A stretch of DNA of 64,000 nt, taken from contig JBAMJV010004291.1 of NCBI GenBank assembly GCA_037951105.1, positions 112,821 to 176,820 on the forward strand. Reading direction: 5' to 3'. Positions 1 through 11,227 of this stretch are shown here, piece after piece. Position 1 is the first letter of the stretch; the number at the start of each line of letters is the position of its first letter. A program made the position numbers and the translations under genes. This DNA comes from Echinarachnius parma (Eukaryota > Echinodermata > Echinoidea > Clypeasteroida > Echinarachniidae). Under the pieces are notes generated by a model. That model was not told the DNA's origin. It was given only the letters and a program-made list of their open reading frames with translations, and did no database searches.

Positions 1-331
1 CCAAGAATGTTCTGTAATCTGATTGGTTCAAATCGGGTCACGTGACATTCAGTGGACTGCACTGTAGCATCCATTTGCATTGGGGTGCAGACAACGTACT
101 ATACCAAATGTACTACCTGCACTCGCGGAGTGGAGGTATTGTGCTTTATAGTGCTTGAATTAAATTATTTATTCATTGGCTTTTGGGGGGCAGCTCAGTA
201 GGAGGGGAAAGTTGTATAAAACAAACAATGCACGTTTGCTTGTGCGGACCTCGGTGCGGTATATCCAGGGGCTCTTCTCGCACATCGTGCATTATTTGGC
301 CCTGAATGCACTCGTTACCGTGCATTATCTG

Positions 332-470
332 TATATTGACTGGCCTTGAGTGATATATCGGAAATATTGCATGAGCTAGGATAATATTACACAAGTCAAA
401 GACGAGTGCAATATGATTCTAGCTCATGAAATATTTCTGATATATCACAAAAGATCAAGCCAGCCAATAT
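332..470. repeat. Foldback (inverted-repeat) element
   Basis: Two arms of about 60 bases are near reverse complements (atattgactggccttgag on the left, matching a right arm that ends agccagccaatat), with a short loop near 395-405. This is the shape of a small non-autonomous DNA transposon. The rest of 1-600 is AT-rich with no gene I recognise; only short ORFs without family resemblance occur. Confidence 0.6.
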
Positions 471-597
471 TATTATGATTATACATACATATTTTAAAGA
501 AACTATATATATACCAAAAGCATACATCTTCCTCTCTTCTGTTAATGGAAGAAAGTCCAATAAATTTAATCTTGTTTTTCTCTTTTCTCTTTCTCTT

Positions 598-1457
598 TTG
601 ATCTCTCATCTATCATGTTATAGTCGTCGGTTTCCCATAAAACTTTGTGCATATATGTGTAAGAAGATCCAGACCATTATATATTTACATTTGTGTGAAG
701 CGGAACTGAAACCAAGCAAGGGCTTAATGAAGATAGTATTTGATGTTTGATGTCTGGTATCTTGTTTTATTTTTCTCAGACGTCAGTTCCCCAAGAACTT
801 ATTGCAAACGTGTAAGAAAATCCTGACCATTGTATATTTACATCTGTGCAAAACTGAACTCAAACCAAACAAGGGGTCGATGATGATGATGATCCACAGC
901 ACTTTTATGGCACCATTTACCTGTTTTAAACATTCAAAGGCGGTTAATGAAGATTGTCTGATGTGTTGTTTGTAACTTTTTCTAGAACTTGTCTCTTCTT
1001 CCTCTTTTCTCTCTCATCTATCATGTCTTCTAAGACGTCACTTTCCCAAAGAAGAAAATCCTAACATTGTATACGTATATCTGTGCAAAACAGAACTCAA
1101 ACCAAGTATGGGGTTAATGAAGATCGTCTGATTTGTTGTAACTTGTTCTATTTCTCTCTTCTGCTCTCACATCTATAATGTCTTAGATGTCAGATCTCCC
1201 AAGAACTTTCTGCAAACATGTAAAATGATCCTGATCATTGTATATTTCCATTTGTGCAAAACAGGGCCCTGTCCAAATCATTGTAACAACGATGGTAACA
1301 GCAGCAATGCTGCATTTTGATTGGCTGTTGAGTGACCTATAGATGAGTTTCAATAATGGGCATTATGAACAAGGGCCCAGCGCGCAAATCAAGCAAGAGC
1401 TTAACGATGATAACATTTTACATCTGATGTCTTGTAACTTGTTTGTTTTTTTCTCAG
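598..1457 (+). pseudogene. Tandem array of decayed copies of a MOB3 exon
   Basis: Four degenerate copies of the exon at 1458-1573, each with its preceding acceptor-like pyrimidine stretch, start near 624, 780, 1035 and 1187. The conserved core is the stretch coding [13 protein letters not shown]. Spacing is about 155 bases (156, 255, 152 and 271); the 271 step contains a 115-base foldback element and the 255 step an extra stretch of about 100 bases. All copies have frame breaks or lost residues, so they cannot replace the real exon. They are seen directly as repeated text; the origin by successive tandem duplication is inferred. Confidence 0.8.
1264..1378. mobile_element. Small foldback element (gggccctgt family)
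   Basis: Bounded by gggccctgt and aagggccc, with an internal gctgcattttgattggctg core that also occurs in the element at 44238-44394. It splits the fourth decayed MOB3 exon copy, whose sequence resumes right after it, so the insertion is younger than that duplication. Confidence 0.6.
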
Positions 1458-1595
1458 ACGTCAGGTTTCCCAAGAACTTTCTGCAAACATGTAAGAAGAT
1501 CCTGACCAGACTACACAGAGTCTTCATCCACGTCTACATCCACCACTTCGACAAACTAGTGGAGATCGGAGCTGTGAGTATACAACCTTTGGATC

Positions 1596-1626
<31 letters not shown>

Positions 1627-3652
1627 AATGATGATGATGGTGGTGGTGGTGGTGGTGGTGGTGGTGGTGAGAAGAAGGATGTGCAATAAGAAGACAGGAA
1701 GGACAGTAATGAAGATGCTGATGATGGTGATGATGAAGATAAGGAGGAGGAATAAGAGGATGATGATCTCAAAGGGTGTGCACTAAGTAGAGGAGGAGGA
1801 CAGTAATGAAGATAAGGATGATGGTGATGATGATTGTAAAGGTTTTGTTGATGGTGCTGGTAGTAATGATGATGAAGAGAGGGGGGAGGATCAGGAGAAG
1901 GAGGAAGGAAATGACAGTGGTGATGAGGAGGAGGAAGAGAAGGATGAAGATGAGGATAATGATGATGGTAATAAATGACGAGGAGGAAGATGGTAACGAT
2001 GAGGATGATGGTGATGGTAGTGATGGCGATGGTGGTGATAATGATGGTGATGATAATGAGGAAGAGGAAAAGATGTGCAATAGGAAGAGAAGAAGTAATG
2101 ATGATAAGGAGGAGGAAGAGGACCAGGGGAAGGAGTAAGAGGATGATATTGACGATGGCGATGATAATGATGATCAGATGATGATGATGAAGAAGATGTT
2201 GTTATGGTGGTGATGGGGCATTGATGATAAGGAGGAGGAGGAGAAAGATGTGCACAAAGATGAGGGAGGTGGACAGTGGTCATATTTATGATGAGGATAA
2301 GGATGATGGTGATGAAGGTGATGATCATGACGATAATGGCAGTTACAATAATGTTCCCTAAATAATATTTGCTCTCCTTTGTTTTTCATTTTCCAGGAAG
2401 CCCACATAAACACATGCTACAAACATTTCTACTTCTTCGTCACAGAGTTCCATCTCGTAGAAGGAAAAGAACTAGAACCACTGGTAAGTTTGTAAACACA
2501 TTAATGACTAGATCCCAAAATAAATCAATATTTTATTGAAGAAGTTTTGATTTTGGTATAACATGGAGATTGCATGTTATACCAAAATCAAAAGGTCTTC
2601 AATGGGTTAATGACCAAATATCTATTGATTTAAAGGGAACCGCCGCCCAAAGATAATATTCTTATAAATGAAATGTAATAGTTTTAGTAGTCCATTCCAC
2701 CCACAAGTTCAGAAAATTGGTTTCCAGACAAATTATATAATTTGAAGACCCTCCACGATACTATAGTAATTATTCATGGGTCTGCAGACTAAGACTAGTC
2801 CATTGTCTAAGATGTACGTATCTACCGTGCTTCTATTGTCTCCAAACGTACGCAGGTATAGAATTGGCGCACTTGCAAATGTTAGGCCCTTACAGAACCA
2901 ACAGGGCTGATTAATTGCATTGTTTGTATATATAACGCAACCCTTCGCAAAGTGTCGGACTTCTATTTGATATCAAACAATGGTAACAAAACATATAACC
3001 CTGTTTTGTTCCTTGTGTGGTGGTCCCCTTTAACGGTACATTGGTAATTTGACGTGATGTACCAAAGTCAGATGAGTCAGGTTAATGTCGTTGCTTTTTA
3101 CCTTTGGCAAGACAATTTATCAACTATTGCTGCTCTCTTCCCAGGTGTATAAATGGGACCTTGGTAGGATTGGAACATGTATGCACTTGACTGTGGATGT
3201 TGAGTGCCCCTCATGGCTCCCAGAATGCATTGCTCCCAAGGCAGCAGGAAGTGCACATCACATGCACATCAATTACGAGTGTGTGTCCAATGGCTGGGGG
3301 AATAATGATAAGTGCTATGTAAATCAAAACATTTCTATTATTAAGGATGGGAAGGTGTTTCCTTAGCACTGTATGCACCTAACAGGCAACTGTCACTGAC
3401 TGGAATACTCCCTAGGGAGTGGAAAATGTGCAGGAACGATTACCACGGGAATAGCGCTGTATAAATAACCATTATTATTAGTAGTAGTATTATTATTATT
3501 ACGGGCAAGCCGTGAAATGGTGAACTGTGTTTCATACAGCACATCTTTTAAACACTAATTAACTACATGCCTAGATATTATAGTGTTACATTCTTGTATT
3601 CTTGTTTATTTTCCCAAAACAGAGAGACATGATACAGAAGATCTGTGTATGA
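1458..3652 (+). CDS. MOB3: MOB kinase activator 3-like, C-terminal part (5' end outside window)
   Basis: MOB proteins are small adaptors that bind and activate NDR/LATS-type kinases or scaffold STRIPAK/Hippo complexes; the MOB3 subgroup is a distinct metazoan class. Three coding exons are visible: 1458-1573, 2397-2483 and 3623-3652, ending in TGA. Joined, they read (D)[15 protein letters not shown].., [41 protein letters not shown].., KELEPL, then RDMIQKICV and stop. The HVYIHHFD segment carries the two histidines that, with two cysteines encoded upstream, bind zinc in MOB folds. All junctions are AG/GT and keep frame. The VHVYIHHFD-like core and the ELEPL...ICx ending fit MOB3 better than MOB1 or MOB4. 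The N-terminal half, with the zinc cysteines, lies left of the window. The first visible exon has four decayed upstream copies. Subfamily is inferred from remembered motifs, not alignment. Confidence 0.85.
1590..2335 (+). repeat. Purine-rich GAT/GGT/GAG low-complexity tract in MOB3 intron
   Basis: About 750 bases made almost only of gat, gag, ggt and aag triplets on the + strand, including pure (gat)n near 1596-1635 and (ggt)n near 1639-1670. It yields long spurious ORFs of Met/Asp/Arg or Ser/Pro/His in several frames. No coding meaning. It begins 17 bases after the exon donor. Confidence 0.9.
2535..2603. repeat. Near-perfect 31-bp hairpin in MOB3 intron
   Basis: Arms 2535-2565 and 2573-2603 are reverse complements with two mismatches, the inner 21 bases being perfect (ttttgattttggtataacat and its complement), around a 7-base loop. 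Most likely a tiny foldback element; a small-RNA hairpin is possible but the pairing is more perfect than typical animal pre-miRNAs. Confidence 0.6.
2630..3033. mobile_element. Non-autonomous TTAA-flanked element, copy 1
   Basis: Starts ttaaagggaaccgccgccc and ends ggtggtcccctttaa, imperfect inverted termini. A diverged sibling lies at 3937-4298, sharing internal stretches such as aataatattctta and ccattcca. TTAA at both borders fits piggyBac-like target choice, an inference. It sits in the last MOB3 intron. Confidence 0.55.
3400..3510 (+). repeat. SINE-like tail
   Basis: Contains accacgggaatagcgctgtataaataaccattattatta followed by (att)n. The same gcgct-tataaat-(att)n signature is seen near 12440-12480, 45580-45610 and 46410-46450, typical of a SINE or LINE 3' tail. 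Head not resolved. Confidence 0.45.
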
Positions 3653-3936
3653 ACAGCGCCCCCTGGAGTTCAGCGTGAGACAGTGTACGTGAGAGTAATC
3701 CAGCCATTGTTCATTTGACCGAATGCCTAATCAACTAGCAACTGACTGTACCGCTAATACAGCGTTCAATAATACCATTCTAACTCTAATTAGTACAGTC
3801 AAACCTGCTCGAGCAATCACCTTTATATTGAGGGCACCTGCTTATGAAGACCATTAATCTTGAGTTTTTACAGAACGGTTGCATGTAAATGAACCTGTCT
3901 ATAAAGACCGCATTTATCTGTATCCTTTGAGTAGTC

Positions 3937-4298
3937 TTAAAGGGTACCACCAGCCAAAAATAATATTCTTATTAAAGAAAGGTAACATCTTTAGTATTCC
4001 ATTCCATCAACAAGTTCACAAAAATATGTTTCCAAAAAGAATATATAATTGGAAAACGCATCACCATTCTAAAGCATTACATTGTCTACAAACGTACGCG
4101 TAAATAGCATTGGCGCACTCGCAAATGTTTGGCCCGCACGAACCAGGAAATAGTAGTGGTTCCGTAAGTGGTGGAAATTAATTGCTTTGTTTATGAATTA
4201 CACAATCCTTTGCAAAATGTTGGGTATCTATTTGATATCACAAAACGGTACCAAAACATATAATAATGTGTTGTTCTTTGCCTGGTGGTCCTCTTTAA
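3937..4298. mobile_element. Non-autonomous TTAA-flanked element, copy 2
   Basis: Starts ttaaagggtaccaccagcc and ends ggtggtcctctttaa. It interrupts an older repeat that begins tacagtcaaacctg at 3794; the text resumes after it. Confidence 0.5.
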
Positions 4299-4570
4299 CT
4301 GACAACTTAACAAGTCATACTGTTAATTGAAACCTGTTTATAATGACCACCTTTATCTGTATCCTTTGAGTGGTCTTTGCCGACAAATCAACTGTACATT
4401 GAAACCTGTGTATAAACTACATGTATAAAGGCACAGAAAAGAAGTCTTAATAAGCAGGTTGTCCTTGTAGTCAGGTACATTTAATTGTAAAGCTGCTTCT
4501 TAGGGGAGTCAGGGAAAGTGTTTATTATAGACAAGTGGTCTCTATGTACAGGTGTTTGCTTCATTAGGTT

Positions 4571-4718
4571 GGCATTCTCAACCAACACGTGCCCACGACT
4601 TGGCATTCATGACTAAAAGAAGCAATGCTCCTTACAATTTGTATAGAACATTGGTTCATTTAGTCAAGTCTGGGCACACTTTGGTAGTCATGGGCACGAC
4701 GTGTTGGTGGAGAATGCC
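4571..4718. mobile_element. Foldback element
   Basis: Left arm ggcattctcaaccaacacg is the near reverse complement of the right arm cgtgttggtggagaatgcc. No coding capacity. Confidence 0.65.
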
Positions 4719-4761
4719 ATTGGTATTGACTGTATAATCTTTACTGCACATTATGTGATCT

Positions 4762-4898
4762 GGGGGGTGTTGCATGAAGAGTTTTGATCAATCGCAAGTC
4801 TGAAAATACACCTGAATGCGTATATCTGATTGGCTCAGATGCGCGTAGATGTATTTCCTGACTTGCGATCGATCGCAACTCTTCATTCAATACCCCCT
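4762..4898. mobile_element. Foldback element (gggggtgttgcat family), copy 1
   Basis: Left end ggggggtgttgcatgaagag pairs with right end ctcttcattcaatacccc. The interior contains gcgatcgatcgcaac-type palindromes. A second member is at 31860-31987. Confidence 0.7.
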
Positions 4899-5459
4899 GG
4901 TAATGTATCTTCCAGTCTACATGTAAAAATGCACTCAAGAGTTTCTAGAAATATGCATGACTCTTACTAAGTAACAAGCAAGAACCAATGCAATTTACAG
5001 GTGGTTTTCTACTAATCTTCTCTAGAAGCATTATATTTTGATAACACCTTTGGCCCAAATGCTCATCAGTGGCACAATCAAAGGTTGGTCAATCAAATAT
5101 ATTTTCCATTCTTATCTTATAAAGTTAATGGCTCACTGTGGAGATTTTGAGCCATGTACAGACAGACGTGCAGTAGGTTTGATTTTAAGGGTATTTCCAG
5201 TATTTTTGGTACCTAGGGATCATTTGATTGTAGGCTAGAGACGGTCAGAATTGTTTGAAAGGTTTGTATTTATATGCAGTATAAGTCTCATTTTACCTTT
5301 TTCATTATGTTCTTGGTTTGATAATATACATTGGATATAGAGAGTTTCATGCATTTATTTGTTATTTCCATGTAACCATGACAACAGAATGTACTCGAGC
5401 ACATGTTCAGAAACAAGTTCCACTCACAGATGAGTAGTTAATCCATTTTCATTGAGACA

Positions 5460-6019
5460 TTAAAGGGATAGTACAGTTTTGGTCAAGCTAAATTTGTGTA
5501 ACCAAAACCTGCACTATAATATTACCAACTAATAGTTATAACTCCACCATGCTCCTCAAGGTATTTATACAACATTACAAACAACTAAGTAAAAAGCCTG
5601 TTATCATTCAAAAATAGCCTTTTAAAACACAAGAAGGTGCTCTCTAAAAACACATTGGTTTCAACCATTTAAACAAATAATAATAATAATAATAATGGAC
5701 ATTTATATAGCGCAAATTGCAAAATAGCCTCTAAGCGCTGAACAATATAATTACATACAAATTATCAAATGAAATTTCAAGTTACATATAAAACATACAT
5801 AAACAAACATTGATTAACTATTACAAAAATGCTAACTTAAACAAATGAGTTTTTAACCTAGATTCAAAAGTATCTACATTTGGGGAAGTACGGATATAGT
5901 TTGATCAAATAAGTTTCATTCTGTCATTAAAATTGTATGCTCTTTCAAATTTGACACTCTGGTTTTCATTACCTTACAAACAAAAAATACTCTATACCAA
6001 AACTGAACTATCCCTTTAA
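5460..6019. mobile_element. TTAAAGGGATAGT element with nested SINE-like insert
   Basis: Begins ttaaagggatagtacag and ends ctgaactatccctttaa, inverted termini. Interior phrases such as taatagttataactccacca recur in the copies at 10674, 14410 and 62743. A block at about 5677-5890, starting (aat)n then ggacatttatatagcgc, is absent from those siblings and resembles 63592-63760; it is probably a SINE on the - strand. Confidence 0.7.
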
Positions 6020-6559
6020 TGTAAATGTATGACTTTCTTTGAAAGATGAAGACATTTTCGTACTCAATTATATCTATTTTGTGGTTTGCATTGACGAGCC
6101 ATATTGTTATGTTTAAGAAGACAAGGATGTTTGCTACCTATTGAAGTGTACATAGTGACAAAACATGACATTTATATATTTCTCTCATATTTTTGCAAAT
6201 TTAAATCTGATTAACCATATTGCATCAGCATATATATTTTGTAAGTGTGCACTTACATGTAACAAAGAAACCAATAATGTCCGATTTTGATCAAGTTTTT
6301 ACATTGTTATACATATACATACATGAATGCAAGGTATTGCATAAAACTTGTTAACTTCTGTTTACTAATAACCATTTTATAAGAATGTGCACATTGATAT
6401 AGATATACAAGGTGTTTTATAAAATGTGGACACTTTTAATTGTTTTGCCAAGCTATATGAAGCTATAACAGAGCAAAATAAGATATAATGTACATAGAGC
6501 CCTTCCAATGAGGGAGCATAGCCCACGCTATGCCACTGTGCAGTGCAGTCTATTTTACT
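6020..6559. other. AT-rich spacer
   Basis: No gene, RNA or clear repeat seen. It could be distant MOB3 3' untranslated sequence or intergenic; the sequence alone does not tell. Confidence 0.4.
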
Positions 6560-6698
6560 GGGCCCCGTTTCATGAACGGGTCTTATCTAAAGACTGTCTT
6601 AATTGTCGTGACTGTGACTGAATTACATACGTAATGTACGTAATTCAGTCATAGTTAGGATGGTCTTTAGATAAGACCCTTTCGTGAAACAGGGCCCT
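6560..6698. mobile_element. Foldback element (gggccccgtttcatgaac)
   Basis: Left arm gggccccgtttcatgaacgg and right arm ttcgtgaaacagggccct are complementary, continuing into ggtcttatctaaagac and gtctttagataagacc. Near-palindrome of about 139 bases. Confidence 0.75.
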
Positions 6699-6813
6699 GG
6701 AGTACCATCATACCTTGCCATTCAATGTGAGCTAAAATTGTGAGCTAAAAGAGCTTTAAAAACACACATTTTGCTCAAAGTTTGTTGACCTCTTTATCGC
6801 TTTAGATTTCTTT

Positions 6814-7039
6814 GGCCCTTGAGTTCTCTACAGTGGGTTTGATTTAACCCTGAGTTATATGACATCATTTTAAGTAATCCATGGGCTAAATTTAGCCCAC
6901 AGACTAAATTTGATGCTATCAGACATTATGGGCTAAATTAACCTAGGATTATTTAACTCGCACAGACTAAATTTGATATTATTAGCCCAGTGCTAAACTT
7001 AACCTAGGGTTGAATTTACCTGCTGATGAGAACTCGGGC
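6814..7039. mobile_element. Degenerate foldback element
   Basis: cccttgagttctc near the left end and gagaactcggg at the right end are inverted, and the interior repeats agactaaatttgat and gggctaaatt. The arms are imperfect. Flanks up to 7680 are AT-rich without features. Confidence 0.45.
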
Positions 7040-7680
7040 TGCTATGAGTTGTTTTCCTACGTTGTATTGTGAAATAAGTTCAAGATGATTGAAATTATTA
7101 GCGAAAATTATCTTAGTAAGATTTCTCTTTAAATATTAAAAAGTGAGTTTCTAGTCTAAGGTGATGACATTATTATTTAGATGCATATTTGTAAACTAAT
7201 TTTCTACCAACTTCTTGTTCATCTAACACCAGCACTAGTAATTTATCTTTAAGATGCTTTAAGAGAACTTTTCCTGATAATTTTTGTTGCTAGTTTTTGT
7301 TGTAAATGTTGTTAATATAATTATCATTTGTTGTATTTCTTTTCCATTTTATGTCGGAACATTTCGTTGCCATTATTTATGTATGAGATGTGTTGGTAAC
7401 CCATTCCTATATGTTTTGTATCACGTTTAATATGCATGGCTTTTAATGATAGCTTTGAATTTGGGCCAATTTGCAAAACCTATGTATGATCATCACTGGC
7501 ATAGATCACTACGTTATACATATTGCTCAGGAGGCATTATAATAATGTTGTATTTATAACGTGCATATCACATATGTCTCTGTTAGAAATTGAAAATAAA
7601 AGAAACGGGATGAAGTGTTATATCATTCCCACAATAACTTTTTTTTCTCTACTGGCCAATTTTGGCAAGTAAAATTTAAT

Positions 7681-7843
7681 TACCGTATTTGCTGGTGTAT
7701 TAACCACACCTTTTTTCCAAAAAAAAAAAAAAAAAAAATGGGGGTGCGGTTAATACACGACCGTATTAACCACCATTTTTTTTTTTTTTTTTTAGGGGTG
7801 CGGTTAATACACCGGAGCGGTTAATACACCGACAAATACGGTA
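7681..7843. mobile_element. Foldback element with poly(A)/poly(T) arms
   Basis: taccgtatttgctggtgta and its partner tacaccgacaaatacggta are inverted termini of about 28 bases. Inside, poly(A) (about 7718-7737) and poly(T) (about 7776-7792) face each other. No coding content. Confidence 0.75.
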
Positions 7844-7964
7844 ATATGGTATTTGCCCAGACAGAAAATGTACTTGCCCGTTGACTATTAGATAAGATTT
7901 ACAAGTTAGGAGTTACATTTTTCTCTTAATTTAGTTGCCCAATTGGGCAACCAGACTAGACCAT

Positions 7965-8189
7965 TTGTGACCGGCTATAGCAAAACCTGACGGTAATTCA
8001 TGTTTTAAAGAAATGGGCAAATGACCTAGGATTGTAGAATTTAAACAATCATATCTTCTCCAATTATTGACCAATTAGTTAGAACAAAGAATAAAATGAA
8101 AGCAACTGTGATGAGGCCTTTGTAATGGTATGAAAATCTACATTTTGATTTTTACCGACAAGTGCCGGGTTTTGCTATATCGGGTCACA
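7965..8189. mobile_element. Foldback element nested in a cgagccctg-type repeat
   Basis: tgtgaccggctatagcaaaacc and ggttttgctatatcgggtcaca are near inverted ends. It sits inside a decayed element that ends gtgtcgagccctg at about 8269 and contains several cttgccc/gggcaag words, like the copies at 18656 and 29183. Confidence 0.55.
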
Positions 8190-8308
8190 TTTATTAAATT
8201 TTACTTGCCCGACATTAATTTTGACTTGCCCCATTCAGGCAAGAGGGCAAGTGCTAGTGTCGAGCCCTGGCATAGGTATCAATTATACATCTACGCCTGT
8301 GACGTTAA

Positions 8309-8465
8309 TACGGTCAAACCTGTTTCAGCGGCCACTCTTCTGCAGCAGCCATCCATTATGGAACAATTACATGTATGTTATGGAACTTGTCTATAGAGGT
8401 CACCTGTCTACACTGGCCACTTGTCTTGTTACATTTAGGTTGTAACATACACAGGTTTGACTGTA
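8309..8465. mobile_element. TA-flanked foldback element (tacagtcaaacctg family)
   Basis: Starts tacggtcaaacctg and ends caggtttgactgta; TA at both edges fits Tc1/mariner-type targets. A second copy is at 60891-61052 and a fragment begins at 3794. Confidence 0.65.
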
Positions 8466-8630
8466 TTTACTTCCATCTTTTGACTTTTAAAGGGCTTTAG
8501 ACCTTTTCATGAATATAATTATAATAATGTGAATATAATTATGTCTTCAAAAAAAGCCTGCTTGTTTTTGTCTGTTAATTAATGAATCAGGAATCATTAG
8601 AAGAACCAAAAAAAAAGAACGGAAAATGTG

Positions 8631-9000
8631 CAGTGTGGTGTTGACTATTCTAGACTATGCCGTTGACAGTGTGGTGTTGACTATTCTAGACTATGCCGTT
8701 GATTTGTGATATTTCTGTTGATTTAAGCAATTTAATAGAATAACTTATTAGTGAATGAGATGACATAACAAAGGGTGCATTTGTCTACATTTGTTAAACC
8801 CGTAAACTAATCAAGAGATTTTAAATGCGTTTCAGGCAATAATGTTAATCTGTACGGTTGAAAAAGCTAGCATGTTTTCATACTTGATAAGCCTCACCAT
8901 TTTAGAATTCTGTAAGAAAGAAAAATGTTTTCATATTTCAGTGGTCCGTTAGCCTCACCATTTTACAATTCTGAAGAAAAGAAAAATGTGTTATAGTTCA
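8631..9000. repeat. Short local tandem duplications
   Basis: A 36-base unit (cagtgtggtgttgactattc...) occurs twice from 8631, and a unit of about 65 bases (agcctcaccattttagaattctg...) occurs twice in about 8888-8990. No coding content. Confidence 0.7.
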
Positions 9001-9124
9001 TACATGGATAAGCCAGGATTATATTTGCTAAGATATGATGGTTGGTTTTGTTGGTAGTTGTTTTTTGCAGACGCGTTCAATCAGTTATGATTATGTACGT
9101 CTGGGACCGCCCTTTATCGTCACC

Positions 9125-9205
9125 TTGCAATAGACGCTGCAAAGATTCGAACCCGGGCCAATTAGTGTGAAGAGCGGAGCTCTGACCACTAGACCTGGGC
9201 CCCGT
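9125..9205 (-). repeat. tRNA-like sequence (SINE head or tRNA pseudogene)
   Basis: On the - strand ggtctagtggtcagagct resembles a Pol III A box and gggttcgaatc a B box, spaced as in a tRNA. The T stem does not pair and no acceptor stem can be drawn, so this is not a working tRNA. Its right end abuts the foldback element at 9196. Confidence 0.5.
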
Positions 9206-9363
9206 TGCAGAAAGAGATGCAATCGATTGTAAGTTGCAATTAATCGTAAGTCTGATCACGTGTTCTAGATGCGCAAATCTGATTGGTTGAAACGCTTAAA
9301 TTTTCGGACTTACGATCAATCGTAACTTACAATCGATTGTATCTCTTTCTGCAACGGGGCCCA
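9196..9363. mobile_element. Foldback element (tgggccccgttgcag)
   Basis: Left arm tgggccccgttgcagaaaga and right arm tctttctgcaacggggccca are perfect complements, continuing into atgcaatcgattgtaagttgc and its partner. About 168 bases. Confidence 0.8.
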
Positions 9364-9543
9364 GAACACCTCTTGATAAATGCAACTAAAACCACTTGAT
9401 TAAAACCAGGTTATTAGATTAAATTTAATTTTTGAATAACTGTCTTTTGTGCTTTTTTTATATAAAAAAACATTTGAGATACGAGTAGTTACTGGTTGGT
9501 AGAAAGTTATCATAATATTATTATGTCAATATTGTTCTTGTCA

Positions 9544-9544
<1 letters not shown>

Positions 9545-9598
<54 letters not shown>
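9545..9598. repeat. (ATT)n microsatellite
   Basis: About 17 uninterrupted att units. The surrounding 9364-10407 is AT-rich with no recognised gene. Confidence 0.95.
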
Positions 9599-10407
9599 CT
9601 AGTCATATCAGAACTATGTATAATGTGCACTTCATTCATTGTTTCCAGTAAGTATGAGTTTCAATGAATGCATTTTTAAAGATTTTTTTGACATCTTATA
9701 TGTGGGTATTCGAAGAAAGAAAAAAAGAATTGTGACGCATTATCATTTTGAATAGTTTTCATACATTAATTAAAAATAAAATTGGATGATTATAATTATC
9801 AAGCATTTATGCTAAAATGATATACCAACATTGTAGTAAATGTAATTAAGAACCTTATTTATTTTGTGTTTCCAATTTCATTTTGCGAGACATCTGTTAA
9901 AGAAAACTTTGTTCAGGTTTTCAAGTATTTAGTAATTTTATTTCAACATTGATAAAACTAATAGTTTCAGTTATGTCTAACTCCATGTCTTTGGATTTAA
10001 TATGCATGGGTATTTTTACACATTTAACACAAATATTTTGCCATATATATGTAACGATACAGTATACCTTTGGAATATATATTTGTTTTCAAAATGGATG
10101 ATACAACGTTTTAAAAATAATGCCTTACAAACATAACATAATATGTACATTGTTGAAATCATAACCTCTTGTAGCGACAACTGTAATATAACATATTATA
10201 CTGTTCACATTTTTCATGTCATTGTAGGGTATATATATGTTTGGATATTCGATCTGTATTAAAAAATATACCAGAAATTTCCAACTTTTAGAGTGAATGT
10301 GTCATTGATTTTAAAGAATGCCACGCGTGTTTGTGGGGATGCTACTGTAACCCCATAACTGTTTGCAGTTTTGAACTAGGCCATTTTATGAACGCTGCAA
10401 AACACTA

Positions 10408-10587
10408 TACAGTCAACTCTGCCTAAGTCAAATCTGTTGGGACTGAATGAATTGCTTCGACTTAGAAAGAAATTGACTTATGTAAGGTTAAAACAATAGA
10501 AAATAAAGAAAAAGGACTGGTATAACACCTTCGACTTAGGCGATTATTCGACTTATGCAAATTCAGAGTTGGGCAGAGTTGACTGTA
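10408..10587. mobile_element. TA-flanked foldback element (tacagtcaactctgcc)
   Basis: Starts tacagtcaactctgccta and ends gggcagagttgactgta; arms include cgacttag/ctaagtcg words. TA borders fit a mariner-type target. Confidence 0.8.
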
Positions 10588-10673
10588 TAAGCCAAATCAT
10601 GCAACGTGCGCAAGATAGCAACGCACGTTCACTTTATTAGTCCGAACCACAGAATTATGATTTTGAACTACCT

Positions 10674-11227
10674 TTAAAGGGATAGTTGAGTTCTGGTAAA
10701 AGAGAGTACAGTTTGGTCAAACTGAATTTTAGTAACCAAAACCTGCACCATTACGGTACAAAACTAATAGTTATAACTCCACCATGCTCGAAAGGTATAC
10801 ACAGTTACTAACGACTAAGTATAAACCCTGTTATCATTAAAAAAAAGAGCCATTAAAACACAAGAGGGTGCGCATGCTCTCTAAAAAAGCATTGGTTTCA
10901 ACCATTTTACATACAAAATTATGCATGTGATGTCTTGCTGAAATAATGATTAAATAGAGAGATCATCAACAACTATTTAAAAACCTCTCTTGAAATTTTT
11001 CTAAAAAGTGTATGCATTTTTTTTATTTAAAAAAAAGTCATTGAATAAATCGATTGGATATATTTATTGATATTTCAGCCTTTTCTGAACCGATTTTGAT
11101 CAAATAAAGTTTATTCTGTCATTAAAATTGTATGTTCTTTCACATCTTAAACTCGGTTTTTCGTTATCTCACAAAAAAAAATATTTTGTGCAGCGCCCTA
11201 TTTACCAAAACTGAAATACCCCTTTAC
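10674..11227. mobile_element. TTAAAGGGATAGT element, copy 2
   Basis: Starts ttaaagggatagttgagtt and ends near aaatacccctttac. Shares taatagttataactccaccatgctcgaaa with siblings. Confidence 0.7.

Noticed and set aside
1343-1786. 147-codon + strand ORF
   Set aside because: It runs through the real MOB3 exon by chance into the GAT/GGT repeat; only 1458-1573 is coding.
9125-9205. tRNA-Glu-like gene
   Set aside because: A- and B-box-like strings are present but T and acceptor stems do not pair; treated as SINE or pseudogene.
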